In this document: positions 1 through 7,978 of the stretch, piece by piece
Layout: the number at the start of each line of letters is the position of its first letter
Numbering within the stretch: the first letter of the stretch is position 1
NCBI GenBank assembly: GCA_003151985.1
Contig: PLZC01000459.1
Span: forward strand, 1 to 32,145
Direction: 5' to 3'
DNA from: Acidobacteriaceae bacterium
Lineage (GTDB): Bacteria > Acidobacteriota > Terriglobia > Terriglobales > Acidobacteriaceae
DNA length: 32,145 nt
Translations under genes and position numbers: made by a program
The notes under the pieces: generated by a model
What the model was told of the DNA's origin: nothing
What the model saw: only the letters and a program-made list of their open reading frames with translations
Database searches by the model: none

Positions 1-2
1 GC

Positions 3-767
3 GAAGACTCCGCCATTCTCGACCCATCGGAGCAGCTGAACGAAGAGGCCATGTACGCCATTTATGAAAAGGATGGCGGCACGAACCTGAGTCTCTTTGA
101 GGACGCAGACGAATTGGTCGATCTGAATGAGGCCGAGGAAATCCTTCGCCAGCTCAAGAAGGAGAATCCCGGCGAGTACGACCGCATTGCCGCGCTTCGC
201 GATGGAATACGGACGGGCAAGCCCGCGTTGAACAGGGGGACGTTTGTGTTCTGCCAGGCTGATCGGTTCCAGCAGCTCTTTCTACTGGATGAGAAAGGGA
301 AGGTTACTTCGCGTGATATTCCGAAGGTTCTTGGAATGATTAAATGCGCGCCTGATTTGAAGGGAAATGCAGTCCCAGAGGGCTACAACGCCGCGGTGAT
401 GCGGGTGAAGCGCCTCTTCATTGAGGAGGTCAAATCCTGGAAGTCGCAAAAGGACCACACACTCTCCTTGTCTCACGGACAGCGATATGTTCTGAAGGAA
501 CTGCGTATCTATTTCAGCGCGGTGGACGATGAAGACGAAAAAGCGAAGATCAACCTGCTGGAAGGCGTATTCCGCCAAACTGGGCTAACGCGGGCCGTGC
601 GAGATGAATTGAACAAACTTCGCCGGAACAATGTCATCGGCCAGAACCTGTACAAGTCGCTTTCTGGCATCTACTTGAGACACAATCTTCGGGACTTGCA
701 AGAAAGGCCGCAGAACGAAGCTGAGACTCCTATACCGAGGATCGTTTGTAGCGAGTCTTTGGGGTAG
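3..767 (+). CDS. SNF2/HepA-type helicase, C-terminal end (5' cut by window edge)
   Basis: The reading frame is open from the left edge (EDSAILDPSEQ before the first Met), so the ATG at 51 is internal and the true start lies outside the window. The visible ~255 residues resemble the C-terminal tail of large SNF2-type DEAD/H helicases found in bacterial accessory and defence loci: an acidic stretch (LFEDADELVDL), then NEAEEILRQL, RIAALRDGIR, GTFVFCQA and a closing PRIVCSE. No ATPase motifs are in view, so activity cannot be judged. The stop at 765-767 gives what looks like a natural C terminus. Two bases later an unrelated UvrD-like helicase relic begins, suggesting a former helicase pair. The family call rests on recognition of the tail, not on catalytic motifs. 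Confidence 0.6.
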   Translation, partial: EDSAILDPSEQLNEEAMYAIYEKDGGTNLSLFEDADELVDLNEAEEILRQLKKENPGEYDRIAALRDGIRTGKPALNRGTFVFCQADRFQQLFLLDEKGKVTSRDIPKVLGMIKCAPDLKGNAVPEGYNAAVMRVKRLFIEEVKSWKSQKDHTLSLSHGQRYVLKELRIYFSAVDDEDEKAKINLLEGVFRQTGLTRAVRDELNKLRRNNVIGQNLYKSLSGIYLRHNLRDLQERPQNEAETPIPRIVCSESLG

Positions 768-768
768 G

Positions 769-1096
769 TTCAAGGAAGTGCAGCACGCGTTGCTAATCAA
801 CAGCGAGCCGCGCCTCGGTGAGCGGATCGAAGTTCACTCAATGAACACGCTTGTCCATCAGTACCATGCACCTTGCCAAGGGCTTGGAATTCAGGGCAGT
901 GGCGGTGATGGCTTGCGACGATGAGGTGATTCCGCTCCAAGAACGGATTGAGACGGTGGCCGACGAAGCCGATCTTGAGGACGTATATAACACCGAGCGC
1001 CACTTGCTTTACGTTGCCTGCACCCGAGCCCGCGACCATCTGCTGGTGACGAGTACTGCCCCGTCGTCAGAGTTTCTGGACGATCTGCGCATCTGA
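769..1096 (+). pseudogene. UvrD-like helicase relic with internal deletion and frame break
   Basis: Two pieces of one helicase type lie in different frames. Piece A (769 to about 850, frame of base 769) reads FKEVQHALLINSEP...ERIEVHSMNTL, like an N-terminal part of a UvrD-type ATPase, with no start codon. Piece B (from about 851) reads STMHLAKGLEFRAVAV, the classical UvrD motif V region, then NTERHLLYVACTRARDHLLV, the motif VI region with the conserved VACTRAR. It ends at a natural-looking EFLDDL terminus. The Walker A and B motifs and several hundred residues in between are missing. An in-frame TGA (842-844) precedes piece B. The ORF-track start at 851 (TTG) is therefore not a real gene start. 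This is a decayed gene, probably once co-transcribed with the helicase upstream. Confidence 0.7.
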
Positions 1097-1387
1097 GGAA
1101 TTGCTGAGGCACAAGTCATCGACGGCGCTTCTTTGGCTTCGGACTCGTAACCCGCAGTATGCAAAGATTGGTTGTCGTGGGCATGGAGGGCCACTCTTTG
1201 CATTGAGCCTCTGCCCTGAGGAGTCAGCGGATTACAGCCAAAACGATTGGGTAATGAGCCCTCTTTTGTAAACTGCTGTATACAATCTGAGCCGCCCAAG
1301 ACCGCCTCGTTTACATGACCTGAAATTGGATGGCCGAGAATTTGCAAACCCGCATAGCTTGGACTGATTCGAAATGGAGCCTCAGCC

Positions 1388-1945
1388 ATGACGATTGATA
1401 CGAGCGGACTCTCAGAGGAACAAAAGGCAACCGCCGAATTCAAATCCATGTATGCCGGTATGATGCGCCAGTTGAACGCCCCCGGCTTTATCCCATTCCT
1501 TTGTGCTCACGAGGCCGCTCACGTTGTTTATTACAGGATGATGGGGGCGACTCAATTTAAGCCGCTGCCTCCAAGAATCACCTGCGAGGCGAAGACTGGG
1601 AAGCTCATCCCGCACCTTGCAGCCGTTGAGATAATTGATAAGCCCCCTTGCCACGGTGAGAGTTGGCAACACTGGCTTAGGATGGATGCACGGGCAAGCG
1701 TTGCGGGCAGTGTGGTTGCTCGTAAGCTAGGCTCTACAGATACTGGCGGAGAAGAGGGCGATAGACTCGCATTCAATGATGACTGCGCCCAACTCGTGGC
1801 TCATTTCGGAGGTATTTCAATAAACACAGACTGGCTATGGGCATGGGCACAGCGGTCAGTAGAGAAGGACTTAGAAGAATTTCCAGATCGTATGGAGTCG
1901 ATTCAAACTCTGGCTCTTGAGCTTCGGCCCCAGTTCGGCCTGTAG
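1388..1945 (+). CDS. Single-domain HEAAH zinc metallopeptidase-like protein (M41-like)
   Basis: A 185-residue protein with the zinc-protease signature HEAAH (H41, E42, H45) in an FLCAHEAAHVVYYRMMG context, as in the peptidase domain of FtsH (family M41). A downstream GEEGDRLAFNDD segment offers D125 as the probable third metal ligand, at about the M41 position. There is no AAA+ ATPase domain, signal peptide or membrane segment, so it is a small soluble stand-alone peptidase-like protein. The ATG at 1388 is preceded by GGAG with a 9-nt gap, supporting this start. It lies alone between helicase relics and an oppositely oriented RNase H-like gene. The substrate is unknown. Fold and metal site are fairly secure; proteolytic activity is inferred. 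Confidence 0.65.
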   Translation: MTIDTSGLSEEQKATAEFKSMYAGMMRQLNAPGFIPFLCAHEAAHVVYYRMMGATQFKPLPPRITCEAKTGKLIPHLAAVEIIDKPPCHGESWQHWLRMDARASVAGSVVARKLGSTDTGGEEGDRLAFNDDCAQLVAHFGGISINTDWLWAWAQRSVEKDLEEFPDRMESIQTLALELRPQFGL

Positions 1946-1982
1946 ATGTATCCATCCCGCCCTCAGTCATCTCGCCAATGGT

Positions 1983-3005
1983 TCAAGGGTTCACTCGATT
2001 TGGAATCGTGACCTCTTCGATTATTTCCAAAATCTTTGGGTAGTTCGGAGTGTCATTGAAGCGAACACGATACCCATGCTGGCGATGCAGCTCTGCCGCA
2101 AGAGCCGGGGATGCGAAAGCGTAGCAGCTTTGGGTATACATGCCGGTATCTTCTGAGAACACATCGAAGCGCACTTTGTTCTCAGCCTTTCCCAAAAGAG
2201 TCTTCTTGTAAGGCCGGATGACAGCCAATTGACCGTTTACAGGAAAGCGTGTTGCAGTGCCTTTGACGAGAGACTTCGCAACGATTCCCGGTCTGAAACC
2301 TCGGTCGGTGTCTTGTCCGCCACGCTTGGCAGCAACTTTCGCGGCTCGGTCAATGGTCTTCAAGATGGGCGTTTTCTTTCCTGACGTCCATTCGAAATGA
2401 ACGGTGATTCCGACTCTCTGGTAGGCAGAAAGGAATTCCCTCCAAAGGTCTCTGTTCTCTATTGGCTCTCCAAATTGATTCCGCCAGTCGTTCTTCCGCC
2501 AGCTTGGCGCTCGAATAATGTTGTCTTTCACATATCGAGAATCTGTCACAATCTGCACACGCGAAACGCCCGGCCAACGCGAATCGCTGCGAATCCACTT
2601 CAGAGCCTGAATGCACGCGAGCAACTCCATCCTCTGGTTGCTGCTTTCCGAACAGCCGAAATCGACAATCTGCTCATCCTCTCGACCGAGATGCTCAGGA
2701 TACTGAACAATTGCAGCGCAGCCGGAGCTTCCGCCGGGATTGCGGTAGCAGGAACCGTCCGTGTAGACGTGGACTGCGTGTGGGTCAAGCGGCATCTTAT
2801 CGTTCACTATATGCCTACCCGAAGCAAGGCGGACCTCCGAAGCATCACCCAACTCGCTATCGGTGAAATGGGTGATGACGTTCACGTCTTCCGGCACAAC
2901 TGCAATCACCATCAGATGTACTTGCCGGGTGAAATCCCCCTTGAACCTCCTGGAGAAATTGATTAGGCCAATGCAGTCCTGATCGAGCAGTGGCTCACCT
3001 CGCAT
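1983..3005 (-). CDS. RNase H-fold nuclease with extra N- and C-terminal regions
   Basis: The central part (about residues 77-230) is an RNase H type 1 fold with all four carboxylates of the active site: D83 in YTDGSC, E127 in QRMELLACIQAL, D155 in VTDSRYV and D219 in IDRAAK. The expected activity is Mg2+-dependent cleavage of RNA in RNA/DNA hybrids. At 340 residues it is about twice the length of an RNase HI. About 70 residues precede the core and about 110 follow it, the latter with RGFRPG, VIRPYKK and YRVRFND and no family I can name. The start is uncertain: neither the Met at 3005 nor the Met at 2795, just before the core, has a strong ribosome binding site. It is probably cargo of the accessory block that ends at the integrase relic upstream. 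Confidence 0.75.
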   Translation of the reverse strand: MRGEPLLDQDCIGLINFSRRFKGDFTRQVHLMVIAVVPEDVNVITHFTDSELGDASEVRLASGRHIVNDKMPLDPHAVHVYTDGSCYRNPGGSSGCAAIVQYPEHLGREDEQIVDFGCSESSNQRMELLACIQALKWIRSDSRWPGVSRVQIVTDSRYVKDNIIRAPSWRKNDWRNQFGEPIENRDLWREFLSAYQRVGITVHFEWTSGKKTPILKTIDRAAKVAAKRGGQDTDRGFRPGIVAKSLVKGTATRFPVNGQLAVIRPYKKTLLGKAENKVRFDVFSEDTGMYTQSCYAFASPALAAELHRQHGYRVRFNDTPNYPKILEIIEEVTIPNRVNP

Positions 3006-3150
3006 TCAAGGCACTTCATGAAACACTGGCCGACGTGCTTGGATTCCCCGAGGTTCTTTAATCCAAGACACCCCGAGAGCCGAAGTGCCTCCGAGCGACC
3101 CGAGCTGCAATTGATTGCAATCGGCAACAAACAGCAAAGCTAGACTCGGT

Positions 3151-3330
3151 TCAGAAGATCGTCATAAGCGCACTTGCCGTCGCTTTTGAAGCTTGCTGGT
3201 CGCTGGTCGTTACATAGCGCATCGTACTGCCAATCGACTTGTGGCCGAGTTGTTGCTTAACCAAGGCGAGATTGACGTTGGCCGATACCATGTGACTGGC
3301 GAGGGAATGCTTCAGTGCATGGGGATGCCT
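3151..3330 (-). pseudogene. Tyrosine recombinase/phage integrase, C-terminal remnant
   Basis: This is not in the ORF track. The minus strand reads RHPHALKHSLASHMV...LVKQQLGHKSIGSTMRYV...TIF and a TGA at 3151-3153. It matches the end of tyrosine recombinases: the HxLKHS box (Lys where Arg is usual in HxLRHS), the LGHxSIxSTxxY box with the candidate nucleophile Tyr, and a short tail. Only about 60 residues remain. The N-terminal arm- and core-binding domains and the first catalytic Arg are absent. Upstream it joins, in another frame, the front half of an alpha/beta hydrolase gene at about 3327. It marks the edge of a mobile block that has lost its integration function. Confidence 0.8.
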
Positions 3331-3737
3331 GAGTGATAAAGCGTTGGAGACAACGTGTCTGTTCCACCGCAGTTGCGCATGTTCATGCGAATGACGTTGC
3401 AGCCGGCGTTCCAGGCACGGGCGGCCACACCCTTTATGTATCCGGACTCCGAGGAGCCTTCGAGGCCATGCACCGGGACCACGGTCAATCGGCGAGCCAT
3501 CCCCGGGTCAGGTTGCCAATGGCAATGACACACTACCCGGCTGCCGTTGGACGGGTCCACTTCAACCGTATCTTCAGAGGCGGGAACGAGAAAGGCGGGG
3601 CGCGGGAGATAGTTCCCGACGATGGTTTGCAAATGGCCGTTGGTGAGGCCGCGGCGCAAATGCAACCAACCACAGCCGGAAGCGGGCGGTGCCCAACGAT
3701 ATGCCAAGAATGCCATAAATACCGGCGACCCTCGCAC
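3312..3737 (-). pseudogene. YheT-type alpha/beta hydrolase, N-terminal half, truncated
   Basis: The protein begins in the style of YheT/COG0429 hydrolases: RRGLTNGHLQTI near the front, then HCHWQP, PVHGLEGSS (the oxyanion-side HG motif and lid start), RMNMRNCGGT and SPTLYHSG. Family members continue for about 200 more residues, including the nucleophile elbow, catalytic Asp and His. Here the match stops at LYHSG and a few foreign codons lead to a TGA at 3312-3314. The DNA from about 3327 downward belongs to the integrase relic in a shifted frame. The N terminus is uncertain: the listed GTG at 3737, or the ATG seven codons later. The missing catalytic residues make an active enzyme impossible. 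Confidence 0.75.
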
Positions 3738-3904
3738 TCTGCTGACCCGTTCCAGGTTGTCTCAAAAGCGTTAACGGGAGTTCAGCGGCAAGAGGCGGCG
3801 GAGCACCGTTTACCAGGAGCCGATCTGTGCTTTGCTTTGCTGGTCGGGGCGACACAGCGGTTGAGGGCAGCCAACAAGACATACTGGCCGAACGAGCGCT
3901 GTGT

Positions 3905-6682
3905 TTAGTAGGTCGCTAGAATCAAGTACTTCTCTTTGCCCACGTTTGGAACTCGCACCCACTCTTTCGTTGGGTCAAAATCCTTCCACGGCCTTCCATT
4001 GACTGTCACGTGTTGCATCAACTTCCCTTGCGGATGGCGAATCCGCAGCAGTGCTGTTGTCCCAGGCTGACGGACTTCGAGTTGCAGAGATGCTTCGATC
4101 CTGCCGGTACTCGCAGCACTGCGAATTTCGAATGAGATGTTTCCGAACCAGGTAGGCGCGCTTTTCACCTCAATATGTTTGCCGTCTTCCAACCATGCCC
4201 GAGGGGTCGATTGCGCTAGAAACAACGTGTGGTCATCGGCTTCCCGGACGAGCATATTGCGGTACAGCTCAAACCATGCTCCATCTGTGCTAGGCGGCCC
4301 GAAATATTGCCCCCAGCGCCAACGATGTTCTACAGGCTCATACACGCTGTGACTGAAGCCGCCGGCCATCATGCTATAGAATGCGTTGATAGATGCTTTC
4401 ACATCGTCGCGGAGCAGATAGGCTGTTGCCTGTTGGTTGTAGACGGGCTCATTTGCCAATCCCCACCCGTGCAGAAATAGGTTGTCCTCCTGGTCATTCA
4501 GTAGAGAGTCGGCAAGTTCGTCTTGCGCAGGCAAAGCTCCAAGGCGAAGCAGATGGGCAGCTCCGGTATCTACATCGGATGGGTACCACAGCTTGAAGTT
4601 ACGCCCTGGCTCCAAAGCATTTGAGGGCATATAGGGAACCCAGGTGTGATCGCGTAACTGGACGAGGGGGGACTGAACGCTGGCCAAGCTTATGCCATGG
4701 CCAATTGCCGTACGGTATTGTTGCGCAACACGCAGGCATTCCGCGGCACGGTGATTGCCGTCTCGCTCGAGGGCCTGGCCCATCAACTCAACTCCCGCGT
4801 AGAGATAAGCCTGGTTGAACGCCCAATATCCATCGCCTGTCAAATCATTGAGCGGACCGGCGACGAGGCCTCGCGCCGGGCCAGGAGCTGAAGACGCACT
4901 TTGTATCTGTGCAATGGACCAATCGAGCGCCTTGAGCGTCTCCGGGAGCAAGGCTTCAAAGCTCTCCCGGTCGTTCGACAAGAGATAATCTTCCGCCACG
5001 GCGTATAACATTCCGGGACTGTACGTTAGCCAATGCGCCCACCCATTTACACTGCCATTAAACTCCTGGTTGTTGCGATAAATAGCATGAAGTTCTTCAG
5101 TCGCAATCTTGTTATAGCCTCGTAGTCCGTAGAGCATGTAGTCAACATATACGGCTTGATTGATTGGCCAGGGTGTTCCAGTTTGACTATAGGCAAAGTT
5201 GGAATAGGGCAGATCGATTTGGCCATCGCTATGTTTGCGCGGCAGCATCAGGGCATGCCATAGGTTAGCGCGAAAGAGGTCATTGACCGCTTGTTCAGGA
5301 ACTTCGAACTGCGCGCCCTGCTCCAAATACGAAGCCCAGAATTCCAGAGTGCGCGCCTTGGTATTCTCATAGTCCAAATTGGCCAGCGTATTACGTTGAT
5401 CGGCAGCGACAGTTGGGGAAGGTAACGAAACGAGAAATTCTTTGGCGCCGTTGGCGGGGAGCGAAACTGAAATCGTGACATCCACTCGCTTTGCCTTCTG
5501 ACCTTCCTCCTGTACACCAGCCCACGCCACTTTGGCGCCTGCGGGGCTGATTGCAACCAAAACGTTGCGATGTGCTTGCTCCTCGATCAGAAGCTTCCCA
5601 CCCACATACTCTTCTGTGATGCCTGGATCGTCCTGGGATGGCAGGTTGCGCTCATGCACGATGGTCACGGGAATGACGCGCGCTTGTCCTGACATATCTG
5701 TCATTCGCACACGCTGTAGCAACACCATGTTCACATCGCCTTGCCGCTGCCGCGGGGGACCGTCCAACGGATAGGCGAACTGCTCCACTTCGTAGCGCAC
5801 ATTGTCACGCTCAAAGACGGTGGTTATGACCGGCAACCCGTTATGGAGTCTTTGACTCTTCCAGTAGGGACGAATCCCTTCAGCCAGATTCGCGAACTCG
5901 AACCAAAACCGGAACTGATCCGGATTCCCATAGTCACTCCAGACTCCGGCGCCACGATCGATTCCAAACTTAGGGAGAGTCGAGTCCCAACTAAGGCAGA
6001 CGATGTGGCCCGGGCCTACCTGCGCTGGATGGGCATAATCCGGATTTCCCATGTCCGCCCACTTCATCTTGAATGCGGCATAACTTGCCTCAGGTGCATG
6101 TTTGACTTGATCGAGGATGCGCAATCCAGCGTACTGCGCAAGCTGGCGCTGTGTATCGGAAAACGAGACCGGGGCATCGCCAGTACTCACGTAAAGATCG
6201 AGGGAAGGAATCCAAAAGGTCCTGGCTTGAAGCAACTGATCGAGGGTTAATGAGAATCCGCTCGTACCCTCGGGGTTCAGCTCGACCGTAATCTTGCGCT
6301 CATCTGCGCGCCATGCAGGATCTTGCGTAAGACGGTGCACCGTGTCTGCATCGCTGTGCGCAATCAGGTCGGACCAGATGACGTGCATCTGTTGGACCGG
6401 GTGGATTTCCACCTTTGGATATCTAAGCGTATATGTCTGGGTCTCGACCTGACCGGCGCCGGCTGTGCCCAGCCATTCGCCCTGCTTGTCGACCGATACG
6501 TCGTAGGATGGAATCAGCTTTACAAAGAATGGCGCGCGCTGAACCGAGGTATTGCCGAGGGAGACTTGGACTTTGAGCTCGTCGATCGATTGGCACAGCA
6601 AAACAGCCGGGGCGAGACCTAAGAGCACAAATAGCGCCAATGCGGACCGGTACATTGTTCGCATTCCGCACGGGAATAACAT
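3905..6682 (-). CDS. Secreted six-hairpin glycosidase-like protein, family unassigned
   Basis: A large exported protein. The longest ORF starts at 6751, but a signal peptide (MYRSALALFVLLGLAPAVLLCQS) lies about 30 residues in. A start at 6682 (MLFPCGMRT) or slightly later is therefore more credible; no start has a strong ribosome binding site. The first half is beta-rich (VWSDYGNPDQFRFWFEF, YEVEQFAYPLDG). The second half, from about FWASYLEQGAQFEV, is helical with repeating aromatic and acidic motifs (NLWHALMLPRKHSDG, VDYMLYGLRGY, GWAHWLTYSPG, LTGDGYWAFNQAYLY, HGWGLANEP), as in (alpha/alpha)6 six-hairpin glycosidases. A C-terminal beta region (LLRIRHPQGKL, VTVNGRPW) closes it. I cannot assign a GH family or the catalytic acids. 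It probably cleaves a plant or microbial polysaccharide in the periplasm or outside the cell. Confidence 0.6.
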   Translation of the reverse strand: MLFPCGMRTMYRSALALFVLLGLAPAVLLCQSIDELKVQVSLGNTSVQRAPFFVKLIPSYDVSVDKQGEWLGTAGAGQVETQTYTLRYPKVEIHPVQQMHVIWSDLIAHSDADTVHRLTQDPAWRADERKITVELNPEGTSGFSLTLDQLLQARTFWIPSLDLYVSTGDAPVSFSDTQRQLAQYAGLRILDQVKHAPEASYAAFKMKWADMGNPDYAHPAQVGPGHIVCLSWDSTLPKFGIDRGAGVWSDYGNPDQFRFWFEFANLAEGIRPYWKSQRLHNGLPVITTVFERDNVRYEVEQFAYPLDGPPRQRQGDVNMVLLQRVRMTDMSGQARVIPVTIVHERNLPSQDDPGITEEYVGGKLLIEEQAHRNVLVAISPAGAKVAWAGVQEEGQKAKRVDVTISVSLPANGAKEFLVSLPSPTVAADQRNTLANLDYENTKARTLEFWASYLEQGAQFEVPEQAVNDLFRANLWHALMLPRKHSDGQIDLPYSNFAYSQTGTPWPINQAVYVDYMLYGLRGYNKIATEELHAIYRNNQEFNGSVNGWAHWLTYSPGMLYAVAEDYLLSNDRESFEALLPETLKALDWSIAQIQSASSAPGPARGLVAGPLNDLTGDGYWAFNQAYLYAGVELMGQALERDGNHRAAECLRVAQQYRTAIGHGISLASVQSPLVQLRDHTWVPYMPSNALEPGRNFKLWYPSDVDTGAAHLLRLGALPAQDELADSLLNDQEDNLFLHGWGLANEPVYNQQATAYLLRDDVKASINAFYSMMAGGFSHSVYEPVEHRWRWGQYFGPPSTDGAWFELYRNMLVREADDHTLFLAQSTPRAWLEDGKHIEVKSAPTWFGNISFEIRSAASTGRIEASLQLEVRQPGTTALLRIRHPQGKLMQHVTVNGRPWKDFDPTKEWVRVPNVGKEKYLILATY

Positions 6683-6990
6683 CTTTTCCGGTCCACGGCG
6701 TACCACTTGTGTCCATGATTCTGTTAAGAGCAATTTCACATTCGCATCCATATTTTATTGTTGAGAGAGTTATGCGGCATCGAGTCATGCAAAGACAAGT
6801 ATCGCCGCTTTTAATCCTATTAGGAGGACAACATCGCCCTTTTGTTCAACTGGAGGGAATACGCTGGACGGATGCAGGTAAGGTTGGGTAGCCAAGTGCC
6901 TATAATGAAACCTCGCGTTCCCTCGGAGCGCAGTGTTTTCCGAGCGTGGTTGCTGCTGAGTCTAAATGATCTCTGAGAGGATTTCCTACC
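6683..6990. promoter_or_regulatory. Divergent intergenic region; lone TATAAT near 6901
   Basis: This separates the minus-strand glycosidase from the plus-strand epimerase-like gene. A TATAAT hexamer (6901-6906) sits about 85 nt before the epimerase start and could be its -10 box, but I see no convincing -35 element at 16-18 nt. A GAGAGGA ribosome binding site (6975-6981) lies 9 nt before the TTG start at 6991. No other gene or repeat is visible. Confidence 0.3.
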
Positions 6991-7920
6991 TTGGTTGAAA
7001 TCGAGTCATCTGCTCTGCTCGTCTCAATCCTTCCCGAAGTCGGAGGCAAAGTGGGCCAGATCCGCGATAAGGTCTCCGGCAGTGACATCCTGATTCCGCC
7101 GCAGAGACCTTATCGCGCCATCCCGATCGATGGCGACTGGCTAAAGCACGACACGAGCGGCATGGACGATTGTTTTCCCAACGTCTCTGCTGGCGAGTAT
7201 CCTGAAGCACCTTGGACGGCAACACATCTTCCCGATCTGGGCGAATGGACACATAGAGTTTGGAATGTTACGAAGGCTGGCGCCAGTGAAATTGTGATCG
7301 AGACAACAGGCAGCGCCCTGCCATATTACGCAGTCAAGGCGATACGTTTCGTGGATGAGCAAACGTTGGAGTTTTCTTATCGGGTCGAAAATCGGGGCCA
7401 GTTTTCCATCCGGTATCTATGGTCGGCGCATCCGTTAATTTCAGTGCCGGATACCTATGATCTTCAGATGCCTCCCGGAGAGTTGAGGTTTCGTCTCTTC
7501 CCTACGGATGGAACCGTGCGGAGATGGCCGATATTCAAGGGTGCATCCCTCACAAACGAGTGGATACCCCAAGGCTCGGATTTGAAAGTATTCGTGACCG
7601 GACTGGAGGAGGGATGGTGTGCATTGCGGCTGCCTGCGCACACGCTCCGCTTCATTTTTGATTTGCACACCCTACCCGCAGTGGGTATCTGGTTTAACAA
7701 CTACGGGTTTCCGGCAGAAAGTGACCGGCCGTTTCGATGCATTGCAGTGGAGCCGTGCACCTCGCCATCGGATCTGCTGGATGAGCTTGATCCAGCGGCG
7801 TATCCGAGAATCGCACCCGGCGCGGTGTCGCAATGGTCGTTGCGTTTGAATATTGCGCAGCACGGCTCGCCGAGGCTGAGGAGCACGAGTGCCAGAATAC
7901 ATCCGCTCCTTGATGCGTAG
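6991..7920 (+). CDS. Aldose 1-epimerase-like (galactose mutarotase fold) protein
   Basis: A 309-residue cytosolic protein with no signal peptide. It has the beta-sandwich pattern of the galactose-mutarotase superfamily: LLVSILPEVGGKVGQIRDK at the front (the usual 'GG.i..l.d' strand pair), SGMDDCFPN, a strand with YLWSAHPLISV carrying a candidate catalytic His, and AVEPCTSPSD near the C terminus carrying a candidate catalytic Glu. The likely role is anomer interconversion of a free sugar, or sugar binding in that fold. The start is TTG, chosen because GAGAGGA lies 9 nt upstream and the homologous core begins at once. It is transcribed away from the glycosidase and towards the EamA gene. It may prepare the anomer used by the SDR/lactonase route further right. 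Substrate unknown. Confidence 0.65.
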   Translation: MVEIESSALLVSILPEVGGKVGQIRDKVSGSDILIPPQRPYRAIPIDGDWLKHDTSGMDDCFPNVSAGEYPEAPWTATHLPDLGEWTHRVWNVTKAGASEIVIETTGSALPYYAVKAIRFVDEQTLEFSYRVENRGQFSIRYLWSAHPLISVPDTYDLQMPPGELRFRLFPTDGTVRRWPIFKGASLTNEWIPQGSDLKVFVTGLEEGWCALRLPAHTLRFIFDLHTLPAVGIWFNNYGFPAESDRPFRCIAVEPCTSPSDLLDELDPAAYPRIAPGAVSQWSLRLNIAQHGSPRLRSTSARIHPLLDA

Positions 7921-7978
7921 ATCCGGCGAGTCAACATGCCGTCTGCCTTCCCTATCTACTATTGCACGAGGGTAGACT

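Noticed and set aside
1160-1202. Inverted repeat TGCAAAGA...TCTTTGCA with a 27-nt spacer between the UvrD relic and the peptidase gene
   Set aside because: Only an 8-bp stem with an unstructured loop, no T-run and no clear functional position; could be chance.
2397-2966. 189-aa plus-strand ORF
   Set aside because: Fully antisense to the RNase H-fold gene, whose four catalytic residues are intact; the plus-strand product has no family features.
3001-3060. Plus-strand phrase AFKALHETLADVLGFPEVL followed by a stop, faintly like the end of a barstar-type protein
   Set aside because: Only about 20 residues, no upstream continuation, and too short to distinguish from chance.
3333-3908. 191-aa plus-strand ORF
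   Set aside because: Antisense to the YheT-type hydrolase fragment, which has clear family motifs (NGHLQTI, HGLEGSS).
5741-6250. 169-aa plus-strand ORF
   Set aside because: Antisense shadow of the large secreted glycosidase-like gene.
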